From: Isoetes taiwanensis
Lineage: Eukaryota; Streptophyta; Lycopodiopsida; Isoetales; Isoetaceae
Direction: 5' to 3'
Length of the DNA stretch: 64,000 bases
Assembly: GCA_021234155.1 (NCBI GenBank)
Contig: JAJEKV010000015.1
Span: 1,832,852-1,896,851, forward strand
Below, piece by piece: positions 1 through 10,839 of this stretch. Made by a program: the position numbers and the translations under genes. The first letter of the stretch is position 1. Every line of letters begins with the position of its first letter. The notes under the pieces are model-generated. The model made no database searches, was not told where the DNA came from, and was given only the letters and a program-made list of their open reading frames with translations.

Positions 1-2302
1 CCAGAACCGTGGGAAGAGGTAACTGATCTTTGAGAGCCGGACAGAGTTTCAAAATGGTGGCCAGGCTCAAAGGAATCTTGATCTTGGCAAGTTCTTCCTG
101 AAGTTCCAATGGGACATGTGAAAAGGGGTCTGCAGGGGCCAATGGAGCTGGGGACTGTGGTAAAGAAGCAGAGACTTCTTTGAGAAGCTCGACCTCAGCA
201 GCAATATTGGGATATGGCTGAGAGCGTGCACTGGTGGATGATGACGGCACTGCCTGACGCTGCTGAGCCCGGGTGGTGGCGTGAACATTTGCCAAGGTTC
301 GACCGTCCGCAGCCTGCATGAGTTTCAGAATACTTTGTCTCACTTTAGGCATGACGTGAGGCATAAGTTTGTCAAGATCAGGTGCGAAGTGAACTTTTTT
401 ATCATCTTCATGAGGGACAGTTTCCACAGCAAAAGCAGGTTGCGTTTCATGAGGAATGATGGTCAAAGGGCGTGAAGCCCGTGTGTGACGCGAGACAAGA
501 CCAACCCAATTGGACTGTTGGACAGGAGGGTTGAGAGCCTGATAAATCTCCTCCTGAGCTTGTTGATCCAGAGGATTGGAAGTAGACGCTGCTTGCTGAG
601 GTCGCTGTTGTTGAGGCGGCCGAGGAGGCTTTCTCAAAACAGGATGAGGGCCCCGTTTACCGTTGGCCACCCAGAGTTGATAAGCCGTGAGACGGACAGA
701 AGCTGGTTGATTTGAACCTGGAAGTTGAACTTGAACTTGAGGAAGTTGAGGACACGCCGTGGTGGTGTGACCCCATTCGTGACAATGATAACATTGAGCT
801 TTAGAAGGATCAAAGGGAGGACGGTTGCCTTGTCCCCGTGGCTGCTGAGATTGCTGTGTTTGTTGATTTTGATATTGCTGAGGCGGATATGACTGTTGTG
901 GTTGAGGCGTGGTCTGGACTTGAAAAACCATCTTTTGCCGAAAAGGGGTAGGATGAGAACGAGTACATTCTTCCGTGGCGTGATTGCACATATTGCATCG
1001 TTTACAATGAGGAGGTCCATTTGAGGAGTTGCATTCATTTGCCAGATGACCTTGATATTTGCAAATAGTGCACCAGATGTGGGCGCATTGTGGATTGGCT
1101 TGCTGAGGTTGAACAGAGTTCTGTGGAACCATGACGGGGGGCATGAAAGGGAGTTCCTGGAGAGCAACACCCCGAGAAGAAACATTTACCGAGTGATTAA
1201 CCAATTCAATGGCCTGCTCCAGAGATTTGGGACGCAGGTATTCTGTCATGAGTCGAATGGCAGGAGGAAGGCCTTGCAGAAACCAGACGAGGATCTGGCT
1301 TTGCGTGGGGTACTCCTGGAGTTTGCTAACAAGAATGTGAAGACGGTCCGCAAAATCCCTGGCAGACTCCGTGGGCTCTTGCTGAAGGTCATTGAGTTGC
1401 TTGAGGAGTAATTGATCATCGTCCGTGGTGCCGTAATGAGACAGAAAGGCAGTTTTCATTTCTTGCCAACTTTGTTTCCAGTGACTCTTATTGGCCATTA
1501 ACCACTGATGAGGAGCGCCTCTGAGTGTGGTCGAAAAGATATGAAATTTAAGTTGGGGCTGCGCATGGCCATTCAGAATGGCCAAGGCTTCAAATTCCTC
1601 CATGTGTGCCGAAGCACTCTGATCCAGAGGTTTGCCTTTAGTGTTGCCAAAAGTGAGATAAGTCAGCTTCAAATTATGAGTGGGAGATGAAGGCGGAACC
1701 TGAGCATAGACAATTGGATTTGGTTGAGGATATGCAGATGCATAGAGAGGTGGAACTGCCTGAGATTGAGTGCAAGGGGGTGGGACTGAAAAACCCGGTG
1801 GTCCATAGAAAGTAGCATCTGGTGGAGAAGGTCCTTGGGAGCCTTCCTCATTGGGCTTGAGATCAGTGGTTTGGTAAACAGGAAGAGCGTGCTGAAAAGA
1901 TGGAGAAGACTGAAATTCGTGAACATGGGGAGGGCCAAAGGACACTTGATGGTAACCCATCCCCGCAGGAGGTGAAGAAGGTTGTGATGGGAGAGGTGTG
2001 TGGCCTGAAGGAATATTGATATAGGTGCTGTCAGGAGTCTGGAAATAATGAGGCGTGGGCTGAACAGGGGTATGTTGTGGAGATTGCGGTTGTGAACAAT
2101 GACGACACACAGGGGGAGACCCTGGTCGAGAATGAGCACGAGGGGTAGGAGGTGCCGACTGAGCTCGTGAGCGGATACGACCTCCCTCAATGTCATAAAC
2201 AGTGTCATACATATCCCGAACAGCCTCGCGTCGTTGATGACGCTCCAGTCGAGCCGCCGTTTGGCAAAGAAGTTCTTCAGGAGTGAAACCTCGAGCAGAC
2301 AT
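1..2302 (-). CDS. Gag (nucleocapsid) region of a Ty3/gypsy-like LTR retrotransposon, C-terminal end off the window
   Basis: A minus-strand frame starts at the ATG at 2300-2302. I followed it through several segments to base 1 in one phase without meeting a stop, so about 767 codons are open and the protein continues beyond the window. The N-terminal ~220 residues are proline/glutamine-rich and low in complexity. Residues ~225-330 match the retrotransposon gag fold by pattern (FSTTLRGAPHQW, then an SHYGT...LLLKQLNDLQQ helix region). Three canonical CCHC zinc knuckles (C-x2-C-x4-H-x4-C) lie at residues 411-424, 433-446 and 504-517, separated by a Gln-rich linker; they should bind template RNA. 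The last visible residues (IPLSLATILKLCPALKDQL) resemble the segment just before the aspartic protease in plant gypsy polyproteins. Protease, reverse transcriptase and integrase would lie to the left. An intact frame suggests a fairly young element. Assignment to gypsy rather than another LTR class is an inference. Confidence 0.85.
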   Translation of the reverse strand, partial: MSARGFTPEELLCQTAARLERHQRREAVRDMYDTVYDIEGGRIRSRAQSAPPTPRAHSRPGSPPVCRHCSQPQSPQHTPVQPTPHYFQTPDSTYINIPSGHTPLPSQPSSPPAGMGYHQVSFGPPHVHEFQSSPSFQHALPVYQTTDLKPNEEGSQGPSPPDATFYGPPGFSVPPPCTQSQAVPPLYASAYPQPNPIVYAQVPPSSPTHNLKLTYLTFGNTKGKPLDQSASAHMEEFEALAILNGHAQPQLKFHIFSTTLRGAPHQWLMANKSHWKQSWQEMKTAFLSHYGTTDDDQLLLKQLNDLQQEPTESARDFADRLHILVSKLQEYPTQSQILVWFLQGLPPAIRLMTEYLRPKSLEQAIELVNHSVNVSSRGVALQELPFMPPVMVPQNSVQPQQANPQCAHIWCTICKYQGHLANECNSSNGPPHCKRCNMCNHATEECTRSHPTPFRQKMVFQVQTTPQPQQSYPPQQYQNQQTQQSQQPRGQGNRPPFDPSKAQCYHCHEWGHTTTACPQLPQVQVQLPGSNQPASVRLTAYQLWVANGKRGPHPVLRKPPRPPQQQRPQQAASTSNPLDQQAQEEIYQALNPPVQQSNWVGLVSRHTRASRPLTIIPHETQPAFAVETVPHEDDKKVHFAPDLDKLMPHVMPKVRQSILKLMQAADGRTLANVHATTRAQQRQAVPSSSTSARSQPYPNIAAEVELLKEVSASLPQSPAPLAPADPFSHVPLELQEELAKIKIPLSLATILKLCPALKDQLPLPTVL

Positions 2303-2760
2303 GATGGAAAGAAAGGAAAGATCAGACCCGGCAGCGGCAACAGTGTTTGGGCTCTGGGTTCAGGAACTCCTGCAAGACAGCCCTCGGTGAGGACCCTTGG
2401 ATCTAACAGGAGAATCCGGGGAGCTATGTCACGCGGGATTTGCAAAACAGAACAGGAAAAGAGAACAGAAAACAGAAAGAGAACAATATGATCACAATGA
2501 AGGGAACAACTTCTTTGATGTCAATGAAGATACATGAGCTCTCGCAATCGAGAGAAAACTGAAGTGAGACAAGACTCAAAACTCATCTCAAAACTAGAGC
2601 GCTAGCTCTACTCATATATATAGTACAATGGCCTTAGGCCCAATATAGACACTCTGACTGATTTCGGTGCCGACTCCTGGAAGGAGGCCTGATTTGCAGG
2701 AATACTGGCGGTGCCTCTTGAAGTGCCTGAAATCACGCTGACGCTGACGCAGGCAGTGAT
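2303..2760 (-). promoter_or_regulatory. Presumed LTR/leader of the gag element with TATA box and leader hairpins
   Basis: This stretch lies just upstream of the gag ATG on the minus strand. TATATATA at 2615-2622 is a good TATA box. Downstream of it (towards lower coordinates) lie two perfect small hairpins. TAGAGC/GCTCTA is at 2595-2610 with a 4-base loop, and CTCTCG/CGAGAG is at 2539-2554 with loop CAAT. This fits U3-R-U5 plus leader of the element's own 5' LTR. I could not fix the LTR ends or a primer-binding site, and the partner LTR is outside the window. Confidence 0.5.
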
Positions 2761-3043
2761 GGGCCGTCACTTGTCTGAGCGCCTCCTCTTGGTAGCAGAC
2801 GCGGGCTTTGACTGCGTGGTCTGCTTGGTCTTCTGTTGGGCCTTTGACGGCTGACCCGTGCCTGGCTGTGGATCCTTGGACTTGACTTGGTTCGTTGTAT
2901 GCATGAATAGTCCTGTACCTGGAGGCACAGGACTAACAGCCCCTCGAATATGGGTTGAAATTGATCTGCTAAAGCCCATTCTGAATGCCTTCACTTTGGG
3001 AATTATAGATCCCTGAAACTGACATGACAAGGCCTTCACATGT

Positions 3044-4675
3044 TGTGACGCTCCCTGAATATATACGGCGCTCCGGGCGTATACATACAGGGACTTCCCC
3101 CTCCCATGGCAATCAGCTCACCATGAGCAGGGCCCTCCGTCTAGTTCGGACCATCTGTAGAAAGATGCCCGGGTGAAGGACACAGAGGTGTCATTCGGCC
3201 CACGCCTTCATAAGTCGCGGAAGCGTGAATACATGTTAGCATACAACATAAACCATACATAAATAACCACCACGAAGGGTGGCACATCCATCCAAGTACT
3301 AACGGCAAAGAAGATACATCTAATCCTAAGGAAAACACCCCAAACCTGAGGTTCTACCCCGGCTCAGACTCCTGTGAGGATGGACTGACGGCTCGGTCTC
3401 AAGAGATCAACAGACAGAGGTATAACCTGGTGTTGGCTGGCATAGAACAATGGCTAGGGTTGTCCACTCCATCTGCCCCTCCTGTGCACACTTTGCAGAT
3501 GAGCTGAATCAAGCTATGGCGCCATTGTAGCCTTTCGGAGACGCAATCCCAAGGTATCACCCTTCGCGACTACTCATCTCCCCGGTCCGATGAGGCAGGT
3601 CAGAGAAGTGTCCCTTCCCAGAGTCGCAGTGAATCCATGGGTGAGCTAGAGAATACGTGCCGCATCAGCGACCCCCGCATCCGTACCCGACCTACTCCCC
3701 TAACTTTATCTTCAAAGTACAGGATGATCACACCACTGTACCCAGGGAGTGTCAGACCCATACCCGGCCCTCTACGTGACCGGCTATTAGGCCTAGCTCA
3801 CTGAAGGAGTCCCCGTAGCCTTTTATGCTCAGGCGAGACCTCACCCCACACTTCATCACTACGGCCCCTTGTCTGGTGCTTCAAGGATGCCATAGATTCC
3901 ACAGCTCGGTGGGATCTTGTACACAGGCCGCATCTAATGGGAATAATACAGGGCTCTATCTAGGAGCATACTACAATACATGGGCTCAGAGGTCTCTACC
4001 TCCCCGTAATCCCCCATCTCTGGAGTGCTAACTAGGCAAAGAACTACTAAACCATCAACCAAAGCACATACAGAAACTAGAGATAAGAATACTCACCATA
4101 TCAATCAAGGGTTAGCCTAACAGATAAACCACAGAGAAAAACAGAGAGAGAACACACCACAGAGAGGCGCTACACTATAGATCAACAAGGAAGCCTAACA
4201 GAGGCGCTAACCTACTAGAATCACAACTAAGCTAACTATGTACTAACCGGAACCATAGCTAGCTCCACTATCCCTCTGGGTCGCCATCCTTCTGGCTGGA
4301 ACAGGGTCGAACAACATCTCAGGGTTCGGCAGCATCTCCTCCTCCATCTCCAATTGCCCCAAATCGAATTGGGGCAAATTGGGGTGCAACCCCCAATTTG
4401 GGTGTCCCAAATTGGGAACTCTGCCTTGCCCAATCGATTTGGGCCAGGTGGCGACTTTAGGTTGGTTAATATTAGCTAATTTGGTATTTTAGCCCTTTTT
4501 AATATTAGGTTAAGCCCTAAATTCGAATCAGGGTTTTAGGTTAGGTTTCCACTTTAATAATGAATCATTAACATAGCTAACCTTAGCTTATGAATAATTA
4601 ATGTGCCATTAATTATTCATAATGATGTGTCATGTATTTATACTCAAAAGACGTATAAATACGTGGAATGTCACA
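3044..4675. mobile_element. Solo LTR, 1632 bp, with 5-bp target-site duplication
   Basis: The element begins TGTGACG and ends TGTCACA, so its termini form the inverted pair TGTGAC/GTCACA typical of LTR ends. It is flanked by CATGT at 3039-3043 and again at 4676-4680, a 5-bp target duplication. No coding domain is visible inside, which fits a solo LTR left by recombination between two LTRs. A hairpin-rich patch around 4350-4440 has GCCCCAA/TTGGGGC and related inverted repeats, and a TATACG/CGTATA pair lies near the left end. Orientation is not clear. It sits upstream of, and separate from, the minus-strand gag element. Confidence 0.72.
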
Positions 4676-4680
4676 CATGT

Positions 4681-5613
4681 TGTATCGTCTGACTGCTTTA
4701 GGGGGGGAGGAGGGAGGTTGTAACGGAAAAAAAGAAGCTCCCAGGGCAGAGGTCATCAATACCTCTAGCAAAGAGGAGGAATGGATCACACATAGAAAGA
4801 AGAGGAAAGCACTAAGCATCCTCAATTCCTGGAAGAGTAAAAGACTAATGGCAATGCCAAAAGGACCGCAAGGAAGGAGAAGGCTCGGGTTGAGAAGGAA
4901 AAGCAACTTGAGCTCCAACACGGAAAAAGTACACTCAGGAAGAAGAGGATTGAATGAGGGAAGTAGGTGAGATTCCAAGAAAATAGTGCAAAAGTTCAGG
5001 TCTTAAACATGGCAAATGGAAAAGAGCCTTTGGATACTAAAGCTCTAGTTATCACCCCTGCATGAATACATAGCAAAAGTTCTTACCATTGAAGAACCGA
5101 CTGCTCCTCCCATAACTGAATTCTCTAAGTCAGATGACTCGGTTGAAAAACATTTTGACCTAGGAGAGTCCTTTAAGATTTCTTCTATGCCAACTCTTAG
5201 AGTTTTCAAGGACATTGTGTCCCCTGCTTCTGTTGAGGGAGATCACTCTGATGCTAGAATAAAGTTCCAGGTCATTGAAAAATCTTTGCTTAATTCTTTC
5301 CAATCGAATAAAGAGGAACACGATACATCCTCCCTTGCAAATCTTGAAGATGACCAAGTCTTCTAGGAAGCAGGTGACATAGTTTTGAATACTCCAGACG
5401 AAGATCCTAATCTTTGAACAAAATCCTGACACAAGGCTGTTTGGTAGATTTTGAAAGAATGAGGGGGAGAGTGATGCTAAAGCTAAGGCTGAGGTGGAAA
5501 TCTGACACCTTTTTTACCCCTCCCCCCCCCCACAAATGCTATAAAAGGAAAGGAGGCTAGAAAAAGATCTATACCCCCAATCCATATGGACTTATCACCA
5601 GATCCAAGAGAAC
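4681..5613. other. No recognisable gene; possible 5' part of the LINE that follows
   Basis: A short basic open frame on the plus strand runs to about 4970, followed by sequence with many stops. Its position directly before a LINE endonuclease start makes a degenerate LINE first open reading frame possible, but I see no motif to support this. Confidence 0.3.
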
Positions 5614-6195
5614 ATGAAGATTGGCACCTGGAATGTCAGAGGGATTATAGGCCCTCTCAAAAGGAAAAGTATCTATCAGAGCTATGGAAGAGGTGAAGGC
5701 TATTATTATCCCATCCAAGAGCCTAGGCTCCCGAGGTTTGAGGCATTCAAGCTTGGGAGTTGATTCATGCCAAATGGGGATCTATTTGGTCCCCTACTCA
5801 TAGTACTAGGGCGAGATATGCACCATGTGGAATGATCCCCCTCCCCTCCTTCCCCGGATTCTATGGTCTTTCTAAACATTAATGAGGAGAAAATTAGTAT
5901 CATTAATGTTTATGCATCTATAGACCCTCAATGAAAGAGAGGCAAACTTGAGGGAAATAGCATACTGATCCCTCTCCATAATACAAACAACTGGTTGCTT
6001 TGTGGTGATTTCAATGATACTCCACAATGGGACCAAAAAGTAAGAAAGAAGCTCAACGTGATAAGGGATGAGTGAGCTCAATTAGATAGGCTGATGACAT
6101 TTTTGTGTCTCAACCCTCCTCTTCTAACATTTATTCTTGGAGCAACAGACGTTCTGGATCAGATAGAATCTTCTGCCTTCTAGATAGATAAAGAT
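5614..6195 (+). pseudogene. LINE (L1-like) endonuclease fragment, decayed
   Basis: The ATG at 5614 opens MKIGTWNVRG, the usual start of the apurinic/apyrimidinic-type endonuclease domain of plant L1-like LINE second open reading frames. Further motifs follow in shifting frames: EEKISIINVYAS near 5890-5915, NWLLCGDFND near 5988-6017 (the GDFN motif of this nuclease family), and IYSWSNRRSGSDR near 6130-6165 (the YTWSN-type motif). Several frameshifts and stops separate these pieces, so no active enzyme can be made. The reverse-transcriptase domain expected downstream was not found before the H1 gene. Confidence 0.75.
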
Positions 6196-7815
6196 CATGT
6201 AGTTAGAACCTTGGCCAAAGTATTAGCTTGTATTTACTACTATGCTCCTAGTTCTAGAGGCCATGAACCTATTTCGCTCCCAAGTCAAGCTCATATGTAA
6301 TCTTCAAGGACCAACGGGGGATTTTCACAAGCTGTGTAGAAGCCTCCAATAATTGTCTAGTTCAACTAGCATCGACGAGATTCTCTCTCTAGTTGATGGT
6401 ATCCGAAAGGGGCATGGAGTTAGAAATTCTCTGATGGACTGGAGTTCGGAGTCAAAACTTGCTCCATAAGAGTTCAAATATAAGATCGCTCTGAGTTTGG
6501 AACTCAGATTCACTCAATGGCTCCCCAGGTTGGATCAGGTCCAGCGCGCCTATAAAACGATTTGAACCTACAAATATTAAAGTATTCCTAGACTCTACGA
6601 ATATTTGGATCATCGAGACATACTCCTTTGGTTATAGCTCAGTCAACTAAGGCAAGTTTAGATCCATGTGCTCCCATTGCTAGTTATAATTTAGACTTAA
6701 GACATGCTTATTACATTAATGTAGGGCAACTCTATTAGGAGATCACTACGCATACATCGGCCAAAGGTACAAGAACTTACGGCTCTGATACTAGGGAAAT
6801 ACACCAGCAGTCTCTATACGTTGGTTGAATGACGTATAAAGGTAGAATGTGTTCTTGAGTCCTGCAAATATCTAAGAAAATACACGTAAACTCGAGATAG
6901 AACACTTCTACCTAATCGGACCAGAACGTAGAAATAACATATATGTTGCACTAACTGCAGCAGTAAACAGTAAGCTAGATACTATATTTGTGATACATAA
7001 CCATAAAAGCAGCCCACTTCCAACTTCAATTAGAGGAATTACATTGGTTAGTTGATGTCTACAAGCACTCCTACATGTTTGGTACTGTCTCAAACTCGAT
7101 TGTCATCATAAAGCACTTGTAAACATAGTGATTTACATGTTTTTTGACAAGGATTATGTAGTTTCAATAGTCCACACACTGAACAACAACATTGGAGCTG
7201 ACAGAACTATGTCGCAATACATGGACACAACAACATTGAGGAGTGTGTATTCTGAAGTGTCCTAAATGCAAAACTCGCCAACAACGATCATGGATTTGAT
7301 GATAAGGTATTGAAATTATAGGCAAGAACATCCTTGAGAAGGGTTATGGCAATAGAAATAACAGAAAAACCTCGAAGGGATAGCAGAAAACATGAATTAG
7401 GGTGAAAGGGTAAGGTCAGGAAGCTCAATCGCACCCTCGAACTTTGGGAATGAATTGCGGTGGAAGTACTGGGTCAATTGGAATAGATAGGGGCTCATTA
7501 GAAAGCCAAGATCAAGAAGAATGCAATGGAATGAAGAGGGTTCGAAGAGGCAAAAGATCGAGGGAGAAATAGGGGGCCAAAGAGGAGTGGAAAGCACAGT
7601 TTGTAGGAGAAGGCACACTAGGAATATGGGGGTGGGGCTTGAAAGGGGGGAGCCGTCTGATCCAACAAAAAAAAAATGCTAGCAAAGGAATCCAATAACA
7701 GCTCGAACGGGCGAATCGAAACCGTCCAACCGACCCACATCGGACGTCCCAGACCTCCGGAAAATCTCCTTCAGGGTCGATCCGCGTAGGAGACTTTCCA
7801 ACCAATAGGAAAGCA
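6196..7815. other. Intergenic; LINE-like debris then unrecognised sequence
   Basis: The first ~350 bases may be further decayed LINE sequence. The rest carries no gene I recognise. GGCTCTGATACTA at 6781-6793 is, on the minus strand, one base away from the initiator-tRNA-Met primer site TGGTATCAGAGCC used by many copia elements. I could not find the matching LTR end. Confidence 0.4.
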
Positions 7816-8044
7816 GCGTCCGCCGTGCGAAGCTTGCCTACTAAAGGCTTCCCTTTCGCATTTGTCTCCACAAATTTCCGCTTGATCTTGCCATCTCCGA
7901 CCGAATCCGCGCCTCTCGATCTGCTAGATCAATTGGGTTTTCTATTCCGGTCATTTTCGTGGTTTCTGTGCTTGATTTCGTTGTTTCTAGCCCCAGTTTC
8001 GTTCATTCTAGCCCCTGTTCGTTGATTTTTTGAGCTCCAGAGCT
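7816..8044 (+). promoter_or_regulatory. Pyrimidine-rich leader region of the H1 gene
   Basis: The ~200 bases before the H1 start codon are rich in C and T with many TTC/TTTC runs, typical of a transcribed plant 5' untranslated leader. The transcription start and TATA box were not identified with confidence. Confidence 0.4.
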
Positions 8045-9105
8045 ATGGCCGCCGTTGCAGAGGCCGTTCCGGCAGAGCCCTGTGCTGATGTTCCCGTTGA
8101 TGATTCCCCTGCCGAGGAAACTAAGGAAGAGAAATCTGAGAAGCCTGCCAAAGAAAAGAAGGCTAAAACTCCAAAGGAGAAGAAGCCTAAGGCTCCCAAA
8201 GAGAAGAAGCCCAAGGCTCCCAAAACAGCTGCCTCTCATCCGCCGTATCTGCAGGTACTAAGATTCATCCGTTTATATGATTCTATTTTAAATTCTGGGT
8301 CTTCAATTTTTTGATCAGGGTTTATTTATTGCAATGTCGGATTTGAATTGTTTGTCTGGGCGGTTCAATTCGTGAATTATACTGAGCTTTGGTTTGATTC
8401 AATGCACAGATGATATTGGAAGCAATAACCTCGCTGAAGGAGAGATCTGGGTCAAGCCAGTATGCGATAGCGAAGTATTTGGATGAGAAATATGGTGCCG
8501 GATTGCCTGCGAATTTCAAGAAGACTCTGACTGTGCAGTTGAGAAATTTGGCAAAGAATGGGAAGCTGACAAAGGTGAAAAATTCCTTCAAGGTACCGTC
8601 TGCAGATGCAAAGCCCAAGCCCAAGATCAAGGCTGCAAAGCCTGCAGCAAAGCCCAAGCCAGCTGCTGCAGCGGCGAAAAAGGATGTGAAGAAAAAACCA
8701 GCGGCCAAGCCCATGGCTGCCAAGCCCAAGACGGTTAAAACTGTCAAGGCCAAGCCCGCTGCCAAGCCCAAGGTTTCCAAGGCCAAAAAAAGCCCCAAGA
8801 AGGCTGCCAAACCAGCTCCGGCCATCGCCAAGGAAGCTAAAGCTCCAGCTCCGGCCAAGCCTGCCAAGGCTGAGAAGAAAAAACCCTCTGCCCCTCCTGC
8901 AAAAAAAGCCAAAATCACCAAAGCTCCGGCAAAAAAACCCCCTTCTGCTCCTAAGCCCAAAGCTCCAGCCCCTCCTAAAAAAGCTCCGGCACCCAAGAAG
9001 GCCCCCGCTCCTAAAGCCAAGAAATCTACACCCAAAAAAGCCTCCAAACCGGCTAAATCCCCTGCGAAGAAGGCCGCTGCAACAAAAAGCAAGAAGACAA
9101 GGTGA
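8045..9105 (+). CDS. Linker histone H1, two exons
   Basis: Exon 1 is 8045-8254 (70 codons), the intron 8255-8409 is GT-AG and phase 0, and exon 2 is 8410-9105, ending in TGA. The product has 301 residues. H1 binds linker DNA at the nucleosome entry/exit site and compacts chromatin in the nucleus. The N-terminal tail (1-64) is acidic and then carries KEKK(P/A)K repeats. The winged-helix H15 domain spans about residues 65-133, with the SHPPYLQMILEAI start, the GSSQYAIAKYL helix and the basic LTKVKNSFKV wing. The C-terminal tail (134-301) is almost entirely Lys, Ala and Pro with AKPK and PKKA motifs. The start at 8045 is the first ATG and gives a normal plant H1 N-terminus. The intron splits the H15 domain early in its first helix. 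The globular-domain wording resembles non-seed plant H1. Reverse-strand frames here are shadows. Confidence 0.95.
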
Positions 9106-10300
9106 GACCTTGATTCTCGGCCCGAAAATTTAAATTCAAAATTGGTGTTTTTGAACACCACCCCTCTGTAAAGATCTGTCAGCGCAGAGCTTGCTATTCT
9201 TTGGGGTGGTTCTGAATTGTATTTGTATGATCTGATCTGATCAGATGCCCAAAAATGTTGTATACTCAAATTCGATACCGAGGATGCTGTAAGCACTTCG
9301 GATTGAAATTAGGATCTTAGATTGAAAAGTGGAAATTGATGAATCGATATGGATGTACATTACAAAAAATGTTAATGCTCAATGATCTGTTCTTGACCAT
9401 TTGGTCTGTTGGGTACTTCAGATTTGGATCGATCCGGGAAATTGGATTAAATCTTGGTTGAAAAGGAAGATTAATGAATCGGTATGTGGATGTACATTAC
9501 AGAGTTGTTATTTGTGAAGAATTTGTTCTTGGCATTTTGATTTGCTGTGCTTAATGAATCGGAATTGTCTACTGCTTGGAAGAATGTATTGGCATTTGCT
9601 AGAATCTGGCAGACTGGATCATTTGTTGAATTGCAAAGATAGAAAAGACTGAATTTAATTCCCGAAAAGCTGATATGCGGACTTGCCTGTGGGATGCCAC
9701 TGCCGAAGATTTAGACTGTAAATTTGAAAATCGAGAGGCAGATCGAAATTTGTAGTTTGAATCTAGTTGTTTTGCTTGTAAATTGACAGAGATCTAACGG
9801 CTATTAGGACTGCCACGTCGACCGACTCTTCATCGGCATTGATTCGGGGTCTATGATTGTGCTGAATCTTAGCCGTCAAAACAGAAACAATCTTATCCGT
9901 TAAAGAAACTGTCGGTCAATAAGGAGCAATCTCAGCCGTCAAGTGGACTTACAATGCTTTTTGGGCTCCCATAATTCGACCATGTGGATATTGCTTCCCA
10001 CCTCCATTATAAAAAGTTGCATACCCCGGAAATTGCATACCTAAAAATTTCATTATAAAAAATTGCATGCCCGGAAAAAAAAGGGGCCTTGAAATTTCGC
10101 CCCAAAACACCCTGTTCTTTCAAACCGAAAATTTCACTTGATCTCCACCTGATTGCAACGCCTGATCTGCCGTCTCAGGTTAAGCGGAGCATCTGAGCAG
10201 TCGTCCCAGGTTCAGCGGCGCCGCCAGCAGAGTCTGCCGGAAAACTGCCGGAAAGAGAAAAATGGGGGCAAATTTCAAGCCCCCTTTTTTTTCGTTGTAG
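9106..10300. other. H1 3' flank and unrecognised intergenic sequence
   Basis: The first 200-300 bases are probably the H1 3' untranslated region. Imperfect local repeats of GATGTACATTACA (9353 and 9489) and of ATTATAAAAARTTGCATRCC (near 10005-10075) are present. No coding sequence is recognised. Confidence 0.4.
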
Positions 10301-10434
10301 AATTTTCGTGAGCAGGAAAATTTCGCGAAGAAATTTTCTGGCGGCCGCCAGCTGACCTGGCGGCGCCGCGAGTGGCCAGGTCAGCTGGCGGCCGCTAGAA
10401 AATTTCTTCGCGAAATTTTCTGGTCACGAAAATT
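10301..10434. repeat. Near-perfect 60-bp inverted repeat (long hairpin)
   Basis: The left arm 10301-10360 and the right arm 10376-10434 are reverse complements apart from about three positions, separated by a 15-base GC-rich spacer. Each arm has an AT-rich outer half (AAATTTCGCGAAGAAATTTT) and a GC-rich inner half (GCGGCCGCCAGCTGACC). Transcribed, it would form a stem of roughly 60 base pairs. No target duplication was found around it, so it is not clearly a foldback transposon. Confidence 0.9.
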
Positions 10435-10839
10435 ACTACTTCCTAAAATTGCATTTGAATGCAACACATGGCATGGCTAGCAAAAATACATCCAATGGTA
10501 GAATCTCGAGCCACTATAGTAAGAATGAAAGCAAAATAATTCTCAAAGGCTTACTCATATTATTTACGTTTTGAAAATCTTGTCTTATAGGAGCATATGG
10601 TCCAGACAATCTACTCATTTTTCTTGTCCATGAGATGTAGACAAATGTACAAATAAATTTGTCCATAATCTTGGGCTCCAACTATGGGTCATTCTATGGG
10701 TCCTTTCATTAAAAAAAAGTTGAAACTTAAATAAAAACAAAAAACACAATTAACCATTGAAAATGAAGTCCACGAATAAAAAAAAAAGGGACCATTTATA
10801 ACAAGTTTTAATACATTTAAAGAGCCGCGAAGATCATGA
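10435..10839. other. AT-rich intergenic sequence
   Basis: I see no gene or clear repeat here. Confidence 0.4.

Noticed and set aside
1669-2445. 258-codon minus-strand frame
   Set aside because: It overlaps the gag frame in another phase; the gag frame carries the motifs.
6781-6793. Copia-type primer-binding site on the minus strand
   Set aside because: One mismatch to the tRNA-Met complement and no adjoining LTR end; kept only as a remark.
8322-9296. 324-codon minus-strand frame over H1
   Set aside because: It is a shadow of the Lys/Ala/Pro-rich H1 tail, which avoids stops on the other strand.
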